Assembly (NCBI GenBank): GCA_016793635.1
Contig: JAEUMD010000013.1
Location: forward strand, 239,506-303,505
Source of the DNA: Hyphomicrobiaceae bacterium
Lineage (GTDB): Bacteria; Pseudomonadota; Alphaproteobacteria; Rhizobiales; Hyphomicrobiaceae
DNA length: 64,000 nt
Reading direction: 5' to 3'
Below, piece by piece: positions 1-8,532 of the stretch (the stretch's first letter is position 1; every line of letters begins with the position of its first letter). The position numbers and the translations under genes were made by a program. The notes below the pieces were generated by a model. It was not told where the DNA came from. It worked only from the letters and a program-made list of their open reading frames with translations, and did no database searches.

Positions 1-2072
1 CCGAATGTCTTGATCCCGCGCGCTTCCATCACGTCGAGCAGTCTGATCCACAACGCTGCCGTCGCCAAGGCATCACCGACCGCGGTGTGGCGCCCGGAGA
101 TGTCGATGCCGAGGAAGTCGGCGACGCCGTTGAGTGAATGATCGGGTAGCTCGGGGTGCAGGTAGATGGAGAGCAGCAGCGCATCGAGAACGGGATTGTC
201 GAACACGACACCCGCCTCGTCCTGCTTCATGGTCAGGAATTTCATATCGAAGGAGATGTTGTAGGCGACGAGAACCGCGTCGCCGACGAAGCGGCGGAAC
301 TGCGGCAGCACGATGCGAGCTGGCGGCTTGCCCTTGACCATATCCGCCGTGATGCCGTGGATGCGTGTCGAAACCTCGGGAATGTCGCGGCCCGGATCGA
401 TCATCCGCTCGAACGTCTCGCTGGTGAGGAGCCGGCCATTGACGACCTGCACCGCGCCGATCGACAGAAGCTCGTCGCCGTCAGTCGGGCGAAGGCCGGT
501 CGTCTCGGTGTCGAACACGCAGTAGCGCAAGGCTCTCAGCGGAGTAGCGGCGATGTTGCCGTGCGCCGCTTTGAAGAGATCGAAGTCATAGTACTCGGGG
601 CGCGGCGCGAGGGCTGCGGACTTGGGTTCGGGCTCGGGGTTCTCGGCGGGGCGCAGAGGCAGGCGCAGCATGGCGATACCATCGCCCGCCATGGTGCTCC
701 ACACCTCGCCGCCGTGGCGTTCGATGATCTGGCGCGGCGTGCGGCTGGCGATGGCGCCCGCGAGCGATTCGTCCAGCCAGGACTCGAGCACGTCCGCGTT
801 GATCGGCGCGCCCGGCCAGGAAATCTCGACGTATGCATAGGAATCGCCGCGCGTGACGCCCGCGTCGAAACTCTTGAGGCCGGTCTCTTCGGCGAGCCGC
901 CGCACGAGGTACTCGAGGGCCAGCATCAACGCGTGGCTATCGGCGCGCAACCAGACCGGCAGGCCGACCGGTGTGACAGTGATGCCATGCGACTGGCCCA
1001 CATGCTTCTGCACGGCGCGGAAAAGATCGAGCGAGCGTACGTCCGTCATCGCCCAAGGGCCGACATCGAGGCGGTCGTAGCGCTTGGAGGCATCGACGAA
1101 GCGCGCGTTGATCTGGGTGAGTTCCTTGGAGACGATGTCCTCGAAGGCGGCGCGTTCGGGCGGGGAAAGCGCCGCGCCATCGGTCAGCATTTCGACCGCG
1201 GCGGTGAGGTTGGCGAGCGGGCGGCGCCATTCGACCATCACTTCGCGCAGAAGCGTATCTCGCGCTGCGAGGCTCTCGATTTCGCTGCCAATGTCCTGGA
1301 ACGACAGCACGTAGCCCGATAGTTCGCCGGCTTGATCGACGACGAGACGCATGCGCGTCTCGACCAGGGTGCCGAGATCGACGGTCGAGGCCATGAAGCG
1401 GCGGATCGCGGTGCCTTCGTCGGCCGGAACGGCCTTGCCGTCGGCTTCGCCGCTGCCGCGCTGCGTCGGGCGGCGCGCGAGCGTATCGAGCGCATGCAGC
1501 ACAGGCTCCCGCGTCAGAACCCCGAACAGCGGTCGGCCGAGGCCGGTCATCTCGCGCAGGCCGAGAATGCGTTGAGCCGCCTCGTTGTAGAGAATGATGC
1601 GATGATCGCGATTGCAGACGATGACGCCCTCGGTGAGGTCGAGGAGGATGGTTTCGAGCTGGCTGCGTTGCTGGTCCGCGGCGCGCGTCGCGGTCGCGAC
1701 GGCATCGCCGATCTCGCTTTTCGATCGATGGAGCGCGCGGGCGAGGCCGCCGATACTCGTCGCCAGCCCCTCCACGAACTGCGAGCGGGGGACGATCGGA
1801 TCTCGGTCCTGCGGAGTGAGCGCCAAGGCCCGTGCCTCACGCGCCAATCCGGCGAGTGGCGCAACAAGGTACAGAGAGAAGAGGCCCCAGGCGGTAAGGA
1901 ACGCCAGCAGCGTCACGCCGAAGCCGATGGAGATGAAGGCATTGGCACCCGCGGATTGCTCCGCGGCGGCGGTCGCCGTCTGCATCAGCGATTTCACCAC
2001 CACGACGGGCAGAACGAAGCCCGGCAAAGCAACGATGAGCAGCAGGACAGGTACGACGACGCGAAGGGGCAT
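1..2072 (-). CDS. Membrane PAS/pseudo-histidine-kinase fused to DEDDh 3'-5' exonuclease (partial, 3' end outside window)
   Basis: At least 690 residues are visible. Two hydrophobic segments (about residues 5-25 and 44-70) are followed by a PAS-like region (about 140-250), then DHp- and ATPase-like segments (about 270-470). The last part, from about residue 515, is a DnaQ-family exonuclease. All three exonuclease motifs are present: DTETTG at residue 521, AYNISFD, and HTAVGD near the window edge. The kinase half looks dead: the H-box reads EWRRPLANL with no His, the N-box has no Asn, and the DxGxG motif reads WPGAPI. Family knowledge: similar exonucleases sit beside CBS/DUF294 proteins and acetate-type symporters. 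I infer a membrane-sensed nuclease or signalling protein rather than the replicative epsilon subunit. The start at 2072 gives a clean membrane N-terminus; its RBS is weak. Confidence 0.8.
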   Translation of the reverse strand, partial: MPLRVVVPVLLLIVALPGFVLPVVVVKSLMQTATAAAEQSAGANAFISIGFGVTLLAFLTAWGLFSLYLVAPLAGLAREARALALTPQDRDPIVPRSQFVEGLATSIGGLARALHRSKSEIGDAVATATRAADQQRSQLETILLDLTEGVIVCNRDHRIILYNEAAQRILGLREMTGLGRPLFGVLTREPVLHALDTLARRPTQRGSGEADGKAVPADEGTAIRRFMASTVDLGTLVETRMRLVVDQAGELSGYVLSFQDIGSEIESLAARDTLLREVMVEWRRPLANLTAAVEMLTDGAALSPPERAAFEDIVSKELTQINARFVDASKRYDRLDVGPWAMTDVRSLDLFRAVQKHVGQSHGITVTPVGLPVWLRADSHALMLALEYLVRRLAEETGLKSFDAGVTRGDSYAYVEISWPGAPINADVLESWLDESLAGAIASRTPRQIIERHGGEVWSTMAGDGIAMLRLPLRPAENPEPEPKSAALAPRPEYYDFDLFKAAHGNIAATPLRALRYCVFDTETTGLRPTDGDELLSIGAVQVVNGRLLTSETFERMIDPGRDIPEVSTRIHGITADMVKGKPPARIVLPQFRRFVGDAVLVAYNISFDMKFLTMKQDEAGVVFDNPVLDALLLSIYLHPELPDHSLNGVADFLGIDISGRHTAVGDALATAALWIRLLDVMEARGIKTF

Positions 2073-2404
2073 GAGACTCTCTACTGTAGCCGGCTGCCAC
2101 TGCGCGGGGGCGGCACGAGAGCGGCGTGCACCGATGAAGGGTGGAACGGCATCATAGAAGGCGGTGGGGGCCGTTCAAGGCACCGTTCGTTGGGATTGTC
2201 GCGGACGCTTTAGAATTTTGCACTGCGTTGAACGTGAGAAAGGTTTGAGCGCTCGAAGCAGGTCCATGCGGTGCGAAGAAATCCGCGTGGCGCCGCATGT
2301 TTCGAACATCGCGCGCTTTCAGCTCGTGATGCTTCGCCTCTTTTGATGTTGCAATGCAGAAAGTGGAGCGTGCCCGCGCCGCCGCCCCACTTTCCTGCTC
2401 TGCA
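2073..2404. other. Intergenic region with 3' hairpin
   Basis: There is no convincing gene in these 332 bases. The only structure I see is a hairpin next to the stop codon of the CBS/nucleotidyltransferase gene, listed separately. Both flanking genes are on the minus strand, so the region may also carry the promoter of the exonuclease gene, but I see no clear -35/-10 pair. Confidence 0.5.
2356..2398 (-). terminator. Stem-loop after the CBS/nucleotidyltransferase gene
   Basis: Reading the minus strand, GCAGGAAAGTGG pairs with CCACTTTCTGC, with one bulged base and a GC-rich loop, just after the stop codon at 2405. No U-run follows, so it may be an mRNA end structure or an attenuator rather than a classical terminator. 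Confidence 0.4.
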
Positions 2405-4489
2405 TCAGAGACGCCCCTCCGAGACGAGATCGATGGCGGTGCGAACCTGATTGATCGCCTTCTTGAGGGCCGAGCGTCGGTCGCCGTCGAGGCGGGCGAT
2501 CTCGACGCGTGGCGATAGCGCGATACCACTTTCGGCATCGATGAGCTGCTGCTCGAGCATGACGCCGAGGATCGTCTTGTGAGCATCTACGATCGCAGCG
2601 ATGTCGTTGGCCGATCCGACTCCCTTGGCACTCACCGCCAGGAACCGGCCGGGCGTCGAGCGCTCGCGGATGAGATGCTTGATCGCCAGTACGCGCCCGA
2701 CCGTGAACATCGGCATCAGGCCGAACTTCTTGAGGTCGAGGCGGCCGCTCTCCTCCGTCCGGAAGCCGCCGATCAGCGTGAAGGGTGCCGACCACTTGCG
2801 CGCGTTCTCGGTCAGCAGAGACTGGAAGTCCGGTGCCGTGTTGCCGATCTTGAGCGCGTAGTCGCGGATCTCCTCGCCGAGCGCCTTCTCGCCGTGCACG
2901 GGGATGCTGTCGAAGAAGATATCAACGTTGAGCAGATCCTCCGGCCGCTGGCGGCGAATCCAGCCGTTGATGAGTTGATGCCAGCCGTCGACGCTGTGGC
3001 GCCACGCGGCGTTCTTCGCCATCACGCCACCCTTGCAGAGCGGGATGCCGGCTTCATCGAGATACTTCGCGAGCCGCGAGCCGAGCTCCTCGAACCAGCG
3101 GTCCTCGCTACCGCCCGGCTCACCCTTCTCGAAGACGATGGCGTTGTCCTGGTCGGCGGCGAGCAGACTTTCGCCGCGGCCGGCGGAGCCCATCACCAGC
3201 ACACAGAATGGAACCGGCGGCGTGCCCCAGCCATCGGCCGCCATGCTCGCTTCGGCCAACTCGGCCGCGCGCCGCGTCGCCGCACACAGCTCCGCGCTGA
3301 TGACGTTGGCAATTCGCCGCGGCTCGATGTCCTCGTTGAACAGCGAGCGCGACACACGCGTCAGCCGGCCCCAGGCGGCCCCGAGTTCGGCTGAGCTGTC
3401 GGCGGCGTCGATGTCCTCACCGAGGACCAGCGCCGCGGTGGCGCGCTGGTGCAGCAGGTCGCGCGGAGTGACCGCGCCGATGATTTCGCCGGAGGCGCTT
3501 TTGACCGCGAGGTGGCGGATCTTGAGCTTCTCGATACGGGCGATGGCGCGATAGAGGAACGCATCCTGATCGACCGTGGCGAGCGGCTTCGACATGATCG
3601 ATGCGACGGTCAGATCGAGTGCTTCGGCGCCGCGCTCATTCATCGCCTTCAGCAAGTCGCGCTCGGTGACGATGCCGGTCTCGCCGATGCCGTTGGTCGC
3701 GAACAGCGAGCTGATCCGCTTTTCGAGCATCATCGCCATGGCTTCGCGCAGCGTGGCCTCGCCGCGGATGAAGCTCGGGGTCGTCATGACCTCGGAAACG
3801 GAGTGGCTGTAGGGGTAGCTGTCGAGCTGGGCGATGCGGTGCGTGTCGGCGAACTGGGGTACGGCGGAGATCGCGTCTCCGAGATCGTGAGACATCATTT
3901 CGCGGCAGGCGGCGGCGGCCTCGGCGAGTGTCCTGATCTCCTTCTCGCGCAGTCGTGGCACGAGGGATTCGAATATGCGTGCTGTTGCCATGGCGGTCGC
4001 TCCAGCGGATTGCAGGTCGGAGCATGGCAGCTCCAGCCACCTGCAGTAGTCGGGGAGACCATCGCTCGAGAGCGGCGGCGCCACGAGCCGGGCTAGCCGC
4101 TTCACGTCGATGGCGATGAAGCCCGGCCATGGCCTCTCGAGCCGCTGATACTCGGACCGCAAGACGCCGATGTCGTAGGCGACGTTGTGTCCGATCAGCA
4201 GGTTCTTGCCGACATAGGCCTCGAATGCGCCGAGAACTTTCTCGAGCGAACTCAAGGTGTCGCGCTTGAGGCGCCCGAGGCCGTTGAACTCGGCCTCTTC
4301 GGGCAGCGGCGTTTCCCCGGGCACCGCAAGACGATACGACTGCGCGTTGGGCACGAGCTTGCCGGTCTTGATGCGGGCCAATCCGATGCGTGTGATGCGG
4401 GCGCTGGTGGCGTCGCCCTCCGTGGTGTTGAGATCGAAGGCAACGCCGTCGAGAGCGATAAGCGGTGTGGCAGCGAGCGGTGCCGGCAT
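2405..4489 (-). CDS. Degenerate exonuclease - CBS pair - DUF294 nucleotidyltransferase-like protein
   Basis: 694 residues. Residues 10-180 follow the DnaQ exonuclease fold but have lost catalysis. Motif I reads DLNTT (second acid replaced by Asn21), motif II keeps HNVAYD, and motif III reads QSAGAT, where an active enzyme has H-x4-D. Two CBS domains follow (about 220-345). Then comes a GlnD/DUF294-type nucleotidyltransferase with the intact motif GSAGRGE...DQDN near residue 425, and the DUF294 C-terminal helical domain to the end. CBS domains usually bind adenine nucleotides, so I infer a nucleotide-gated transferase or regulator acting with the adjacent exonuclease protein. The start at 4489 has GAGGAGG just upstream; an upstream in-frame start at 4654 has no such support. 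Confidence 0.85.
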   Translation of the reverse strand: MPAPLAATPLIALDGVAFDLNTTEGDATSARITRIGLARIKTGKLVPNAQSYRLAVPGETPLPEEAEFNGLGRLKRDTLSSLEKVLGAFEAYVGKNLLIGHNVAYDIGVLRSEYQRLERPWPGFIAIDVKRLARLVAPPLSSDGLPDYCRWLELPCSDLQSAGATAMATARIFESLVPRLREKEIRTLAEAAAACREMMSHDLGDAISAVPQFADTHRIAQLDSYPYSHSVSEVMTTPSFIRGEATLREAMAMMLEKRISSLFATNGIGETGIVTERDLLKAMNERGAEALDLTVASIMSKPLATVDQDAFLYRAIARIEKLKIRHLAVKSASGEIIGAVTPRDLLHQRATAALVLGEDIDAADSSAELGAAWGRLTRVSRSLFNEDIEPRRIANVISAELCAATRRAAELAEASMAADGWGTPPVPFCVLVMGSAGRGESLLAADQDNAIVFEKGEPGGSEDRWFEELGSRLAKYLDEAGIPLCKGGVMAKNAAWRHSVDGWHQLINGWIRRQRPEDLLNVDIFFDSIPVHGEKALGEEIRDYALKIGNTAPDFQSLLTENARKWSAPFTLIGGFRTEESGRLDLKKFGLMPMFTVGRVLAIKHLIRERSTPGRFLAVSAKGVGSANDIAAIVDAHKTILGVMLEQQLIDAESGIALSPRVEIARLDGDRRSALKKAINQVRTAIDLVSEGRL

Positions 4490-4717
4490 GTTTGCCTCCT
4501 CGATGTCGATAGAATGGAAAGGCGCTGATCCGCGCCATTGCTCCTTGATGGGCGTCAAAGTCACGCGTGCGGCGCAGCAATTTTTTCTTAGGATGGGGCG
4601 TGGACAACGCGAGACGGGGCGGCGCAGCCTGTCATGATGCCGCACCCGTCGCAAGCCGCGCCGGCTCGGTCGCAGAGTCGTTTGCAGGGAGTTTGCTACC
4701 GGGCTCGCCGCCGTGTC

Positions 4718-7438
4718 TCAGGCGCGCTGGACGAAGCTGTCGATGACGCGTTTGGAGCCGGCTTTGTCGAACTCGATGGAAAGCTTGTTGCCATCGACGT
4801 CGACAATGCGGCCATAGCCGAACTTCTGATGGAAGATGCGCTCGCCCACGGCGAACCGCGGGGGGCTGGAGGAGGAGGCGATCAGTTCGCCTTCGATCGT
4901 CACCGGCGGGCGTGGCGCGGATCGGGAATCGTAGGTCTTGCGTGCGGCGGGCCGACCCGCCTGGGCGTCGTCGGAATTGCGCCCGGCGCGCCGCCAGCCG
5001 GGCGTGTCGTAGGTCGAGCGTGAGCCGCTGGGAGGAGGCCCGCGCCTATCTTCCCGGGACTCGGATCCGCCGTCGCCGCGCTCGAAACGTGACTGCCCGA
5101 ACGGGTTAGCGTAGATGCTGCCGAAGCTCTGGTAGGCGCCGCCGAACGGGCTCTTCGCTTCGATGACCTCGACATTGGCCTCCGGCAGCTCGTCGACGAA
5201 GCGCGACGGGATGGCGGACTGATACAGGCCACGCGTGCGCCTGTTCTGTGCGAACGAGATCTTGGCGTGCCGTTTGGCGCGCGTGATGCCGACGTAGGCG
5301 AGGCGGCGTTCCTCCTCGAGTCCGGCCTTGCCGCTCTCGTCGAGGGAACGCTGATGCGGGAACAGTCCCTCCTCCCATCCGGGCAAGAACACGGTGTCGA
5401 ACTCGAGCCCCTTCGCCGCGTGCAGCGTCATCAGGCTGACGCGATCGCCGTCGTCGCCCTGCTCGGCGTCCATCACCAAGCTGACGTGCTCGAGGAAGCC
5501 CTCGAGGGAGTCGAACTGGTCCATGAAGCGAACCAGCTCCTTGAGGTTCTCCAGCCGCGATTGAGCTTGTGGGCTCTTGTCGGCCTGCCACATCGCCGTG
5601 TAGCCGCTTTCGTCGAGAATGAGTTCGGCTAGCTCGGTGTGGCGCATGGCGCCGATGCGCGAGCGCCAGCGCGCGAAGCTCTGCACGAGGTCGGAGAGCG
5701 AACGGCGCGCCTTGCCCGTCAACTCCTCCGTCTCGATGATCTCCAGTGCCGCCTGGAACAGGGGCACGCCGCGCTCGCGCGCAAGCTCGCGGATCTGCTT
5801 CAAAGAGCTTTCGCCGAAGCCACGCTTGGGCACGTTGACGATGCGCTCGAACTTCAAGTCGTTCGCGGGATTGACCGTGACGTCGAGATAGGCGATCGCG
5901 TCCTTGATCTCCTGGCGCTCATAGAAGCGCGGGCCGCCGATGACGCGATAAGGCAGGCCGAGAGTGACGAAGCGGTCTTCGAACGCGCGCATCTGAAAGG
6001 ACGCGCGCACCAGAATGGCGATCTCGTTCAGCCTGTGCTTCTTGCGCTGGAGCTGCTCGATGTCCTCGCCGACGATACGCGCCTCCTCCTCGTCGTCCCA
6101 TACCCCCGTGACCGTCAGCTTCTCGCCGGACGAGCCATCGGTGAACAGGGTCTTGCCGAGGCGGCCTTCGTTCCGGGCGATGAGGCCAGAGGCAGCGGAG
6201 AGGATGTGGCTGGTCGAGCGATAGTTGCGCTCGAGCCGGATCACTCGTGCGCCGGGGAAGTCGTGCTCGAAGCGGAGGATGTTGTCGACCTCGGCGCCAC
6301 GCCAGCCGTAGATCGACTGATCGTCGTCTCCGACGCAGCAGATGTTGGGCGAGCCTTGCGCGAGCAGCCTCAGCCAGAGGTATTGGACGACGTTGGTATC
6401 CTGGTACTCGTCGACCAGGATGAAGCGGAAGCGCCGCTGGTAGTCGGCGAGGACGTCGGGATGCTCCAGGAACAGCCTGAGGCATTCGAGCAGCAGGTCG
6501 CCGAAGTCGCAGGCATTGAGTTCCTTGAGACGGCGCTGGTAGGCGGCGTAGAGATCGCGCCCCTTGCCGGCGGCGAACGCGGCGGCCTCTCCAGCCGGTA
6601 CCTTTTCGGGCAGAATGCCGCGGTTCTTCCATCCGTCGATCAGCGCGGCGAGTTGGCGCGCGGGCCAGCGGTCCTTGTCGAGGTTGGCGGCCTCGATCAC
6701 CTGCTTCATCAGGCGGAGCTGGTCGTCGCTGTCGAGGATGGTGAAGCCGGATTTGAGGCCGACGAGTTCGGCGTGACGGCGCAGGATCTTGACGCCGATC
6801 GAGTGGAAGGTGCCGAGCCACGGCATGCCCTCGACGGCTCCGCCCACCAGCGCGCCGATGCGCTCCTTCATCTCGCGGGCAGCTTTGTTGGTGAACGTGA
6901 CGGCGAGAACCTGACTCGGCCATGCCCGGCCGGAGGCGAGAATGTGGGCGATGCGCGTCGTCAGAACGCGGGTCTTTCCGGTGCCCGCGCCGGCCAGCAC
7001 CAGCACCGGGCCATCGAGTGCTTCGACCGCGGCACGCTGTTCGGGATTGAGGCCGTCGAGATAGGGCGCACCCGCGGGTCCGCCGGAAGCACGCAGTGCC
7101 CGCTCGGAAATGGAGAGGCGCCGCGGCGGCTCGTCGGGTATGGGGTCGTGCGCCGGGTCGTGACGGGGCGGCAATGGCGGCGGGGGAGGAGGCGCAAGCG
7201 GCAGCCGGGACAACTCTTTGGGCGGGCCCGCTGGCTTTTCCCCCGGCCAGTCTGCCGGCGTCACCTTGGGCATGTCCGTTGGCGCGGCCGAACCTTTGCG
7301 CTCTCCAGGGCGCGAGGCCGCCTTGTCGCCACGGGCCTGCGTCGCCTTCCCCGGAGCCTCCGGGAGGTCGAACGGCAGGTCATCGAACAGTTGCCCGACC
7401 GGGTCTGTGTTCCCGCTACGTTTGCGATTCATGGCCAT
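4718..7438 (-). CDS. uvrD: ATP-dependent DNA helicase UvrD/PcrA
   Basis: 906 residues, superfamily 1A 3'-5' helicase for nucleotide excision repair, mismatch repair and clearing of stalled polymerases. Visible are the Q-motif region LNPEQRAAV (about 130), Walker A AGAGTGKT (about 150), Walker B VDEYQDTN (about 337), GDDDQSIYGWRGA, and motif VI VGITRAKR. The last ~40 residues (GERIFHQKFGYGRIVDVD...) match the Tudor-like RNA-polymerase-binding domain of UvrD/PcrA. The first ~125 residues are a proline-rich, probably disordered extension not found in enteric UvrD. No RBS precedes MAMNRK, but a TATAGT hexamer ends 8 bases upstream. Confidence 0.95.
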   Translation of the reverse strand: MAMNRKRSGNTDPVGQLFDDLPFDLPEAPGKATQARGDKAASRPGERKGSAAPTDMPKVTPADWPGEKPAGPPKELSRLPLAPPPPPPLPPRHDPAHDPIPDEPPRRLSISERALRASGGPAGAPYLDGLNPEQRAAVEALDGPVLVLAGAGTGKTRVLTTRIAHILASGRAWPSQVLAVTFTNKAAREMKERIGALVGGAVEGMPWLGTFHSIGVKILRRHAELVGLKSGFTILDSDDQLRLMKQVIEAANLDKDRWPARQLAALIDGWKNRGILPEKVPAGEAAAFAAGKGRDLYAAYQRRLKELNACDFGDLLLECLRLFLEHPDVLADYQRRFRFILVDEYQDTNVVQYLWLRLLAQGSPNICCVGDDDQSIYGWRGAEVDNILRFEHDFPGARVIRLERNYRSTSHILSAASGLIARNEGRLGKTLFTDGSSGEKLTVTGVWDDEEEARIVGEDIEQLQRKKHRLNEIAILVRASFQMRAFEDRFVTLGLPYRVIGGPRFYERQEIKDAIAYLDVTVNPANDLKFERIVNVPKRGFGESSLKQIRELARERGVPLFQAALEIIETEELTGKARRSLSDLVQSFARWRSRIGAMRHTELAELILDESGYTAMWQADKSPQAQSRLENLKELVRFMDQFDSLEGFLEHVSLVMDAEQGDDGDRVSLMTLHAAKGLEFDTVFLPGWEEGLFPHQRSLDESGKAGLEEERRLAYVGITRAKRHAKISFAQNRRTRGLYQSAIPSRFVDELPEANVEVIEAKSPFGGAYQSFGSIYANPFGQSRFERGDGGSESREDRRGPPPSGSRSTYDTPGWRRAGRNSDDAQAGRPAARKTYDSRSAPRPPVTIEGELIASSSSPPRFAVGERIFHQKFGYGRIVDVDGNKLSIEFDKAGSKRVIDSFVQRA

Positions 7439-7446
7439 CGTTAGCG

Positions 7447-7452
7447 ACTATA
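7447..7452 (-). promoter_or_regulatory. Possible -10 element of uvrD (leaderless?)
   Basis: On the minus strand TATAGT ends 8 bases before the uvrD ATG. That spacing would place the transcription start at or next to the start codon, which fits the missing RBS. The -35 region is weak. Confidence 0.3.
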
Positions 7453-7666
7453 GCACCTGCCAGCCGGCAGGAAGGGGGCGGCGGGCAGGCTCCACAGGGA
7501 AGCGGCGGTGATCGGGACCAACTCGGTTCGGCGCATTTTTTAGGGCCATCGTCCGGAGAGTTACCCAGGAAACTGCCCGGGGCTGCGCCAGGGCGTAGAA
7601 ATAACTCATCAGACACGAGGTGCACGCCTCTCACCCGCAACCCAGTCCAGCCCCGGAGCCGCCGCC

Positions 7667-7948
7667 ATGATCGCCAACTTCGCCCGCGCCGCCCTTGCCG
7701 CCCTGACCCTCACCGCCGGCATCGCCGCCCAGACCTCGGGCGCCGCGGCGATCTCCAACTCCGTCAAGTTCGCCTGCATGACCGACTATTTCTCCTACTG
7801 CTCGCAGCACAGCCCCGAAGGCTCGGGCGTCCGCCAGTGCATGCGTGCCAACGGCCTCAAGCTTTCCAAGCGCTGCGTGAACGCCCTCGTCGCCGCTGGC
7901 GAAGTCTCCAAGGAGGAGGTTGCGCGTCGCTCGGCGGCGGCCAACTGA
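7667..7948 (+). CDS. Small exported cysteine-rich-repeat protein
   Basis: 93 residues. Residues 1-28 are a signal peptide ending in an Ala-rich cleavage region (SGAAA). The mature part has four cysteines (C37, C45, C58, C70; spacing C-x7-C-x12-C-x11-C) in the pattern C..DYF.YC...P.G..VRQCM...LKLSKRC. This resembles the 'cysteine rich repeat' (GLG1-like) domain found in small proteobacterial periplasmic proteins. The function is unknown. It stands alone, divergent from uvrD, and is closed by a strong terminator, so it is probably a monocistronic transcript. GGAG lies 12 bases before the ATG. Confidence 0.75.
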   Translation: MIANFARAALAALTLTAGIAAQTSGAAAISNSVKFACMTDYFSYCSQHSPEGSGVRQCMRANGLKLSKRCVNALVAAGEVSKEEVARRSAAAN

Positions 7949-7974
7949 GCCCTCGATCCGGCGGAGGCTCCGAG

Positions 7975-8003
7975 GGGGTGGCGAAAGCCACCCCTTTTTC
8001 TTT
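7975..8003 (+). terminator. Rho-independent terminator of the Cys-rich protein gene
   Basis: A perfect stem GGGGTGGC / GCCACCCC with a GAAA tetraloop (7975-7994) is followed by TTTTTCTTT. Confidence 0.9.
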
Positions 8004-8063
8004 GCTCATTTCGGTTGGAAAGGAAGGAGCGGCGCCCGGGGGCACTGGGCACAGTTTGCCGCT

Positions 8064-8483
8064 TCAGCGCGCGCGCAGACCGCCGATCGCCATTCCCAGC
8101 ACCAAGCATAGGGTGGCGGCGCCGCCGAGGACGAGGGGCAATCCCCATTTCTCGGGAAAGCTGTCGATGACGCCGCTCGCCGGGTCGCTCGCCGGATAGA
8201 GCACCGGCACCCGGTCGCCGAGAGCGTGGGCGGGCGCACGCCATGACCACCCGGCGACGAACCGATGTGCCTTGCCCGTGCCGTCCGTGAACTCGACGAC
8301 GGCTGCGACCTTCGGTTCTGGCTGAGGCCCCTTCTGAACCGGCGGAGGCGTCACGCCGCGGAAGGCGACGACAATCCCTGTCGATCGTGCGTATCCGGAA
8401 TAGGCGGTCGCCTTGACCATCGCCGTCGTGCCTGCGCCGAGTGCCAGGGCCAGGGCGGCGAACAGCAGTGCCTTTGCGAACAT
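8064..8483 (-). CDS. DUF3592-like membrane protein
   Basis: 139 residues with one hydrophobic segment at each end (about 3-22 and 113-132). Between them is an extracytoplasmic beta-rich stretch containing VVEFTDGTGKAHRF and a GDRVPVLYPASDP motif. That layout (fixed beta-barrel phrase 'G..V.V.YDP.nP' before a last membrane helix) is typical of DUF3592 proteins, whose function is unknown. GGGAG lies upstream of the ATG. It sits 60 bases downstream of the stop codon of the Cys-rich gene, convergent with it, and follows the ClC gene on the same strand. Confidence 0.7.
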   Translation of the reverse strand: MFAKALLFAALALALGAGTTAMVKATAYSGYARSTGIVVAFRGVTPPPVQKGPQPEPKVAAVVEFTDGTGKAHRFVAGWSWRAPAHALGDRVPVLYPASDPASGVIDSFPEKWGLPLVLGGAATLCLVLGMAIGGLRAR

Positions 8484-8532
8484 CGAGCGCCACTCCCTTC
8501 CGGTTTGTTCGACTGGATCGCCGTGCCGCGTC

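Noticed and set aside
5639-7444. 601-residue open frame opposite uvrD
   Set aside because: It is the antisense of a clearly conserved helicase; its composition is that of a high-GC shadow frame and it shows no domain.
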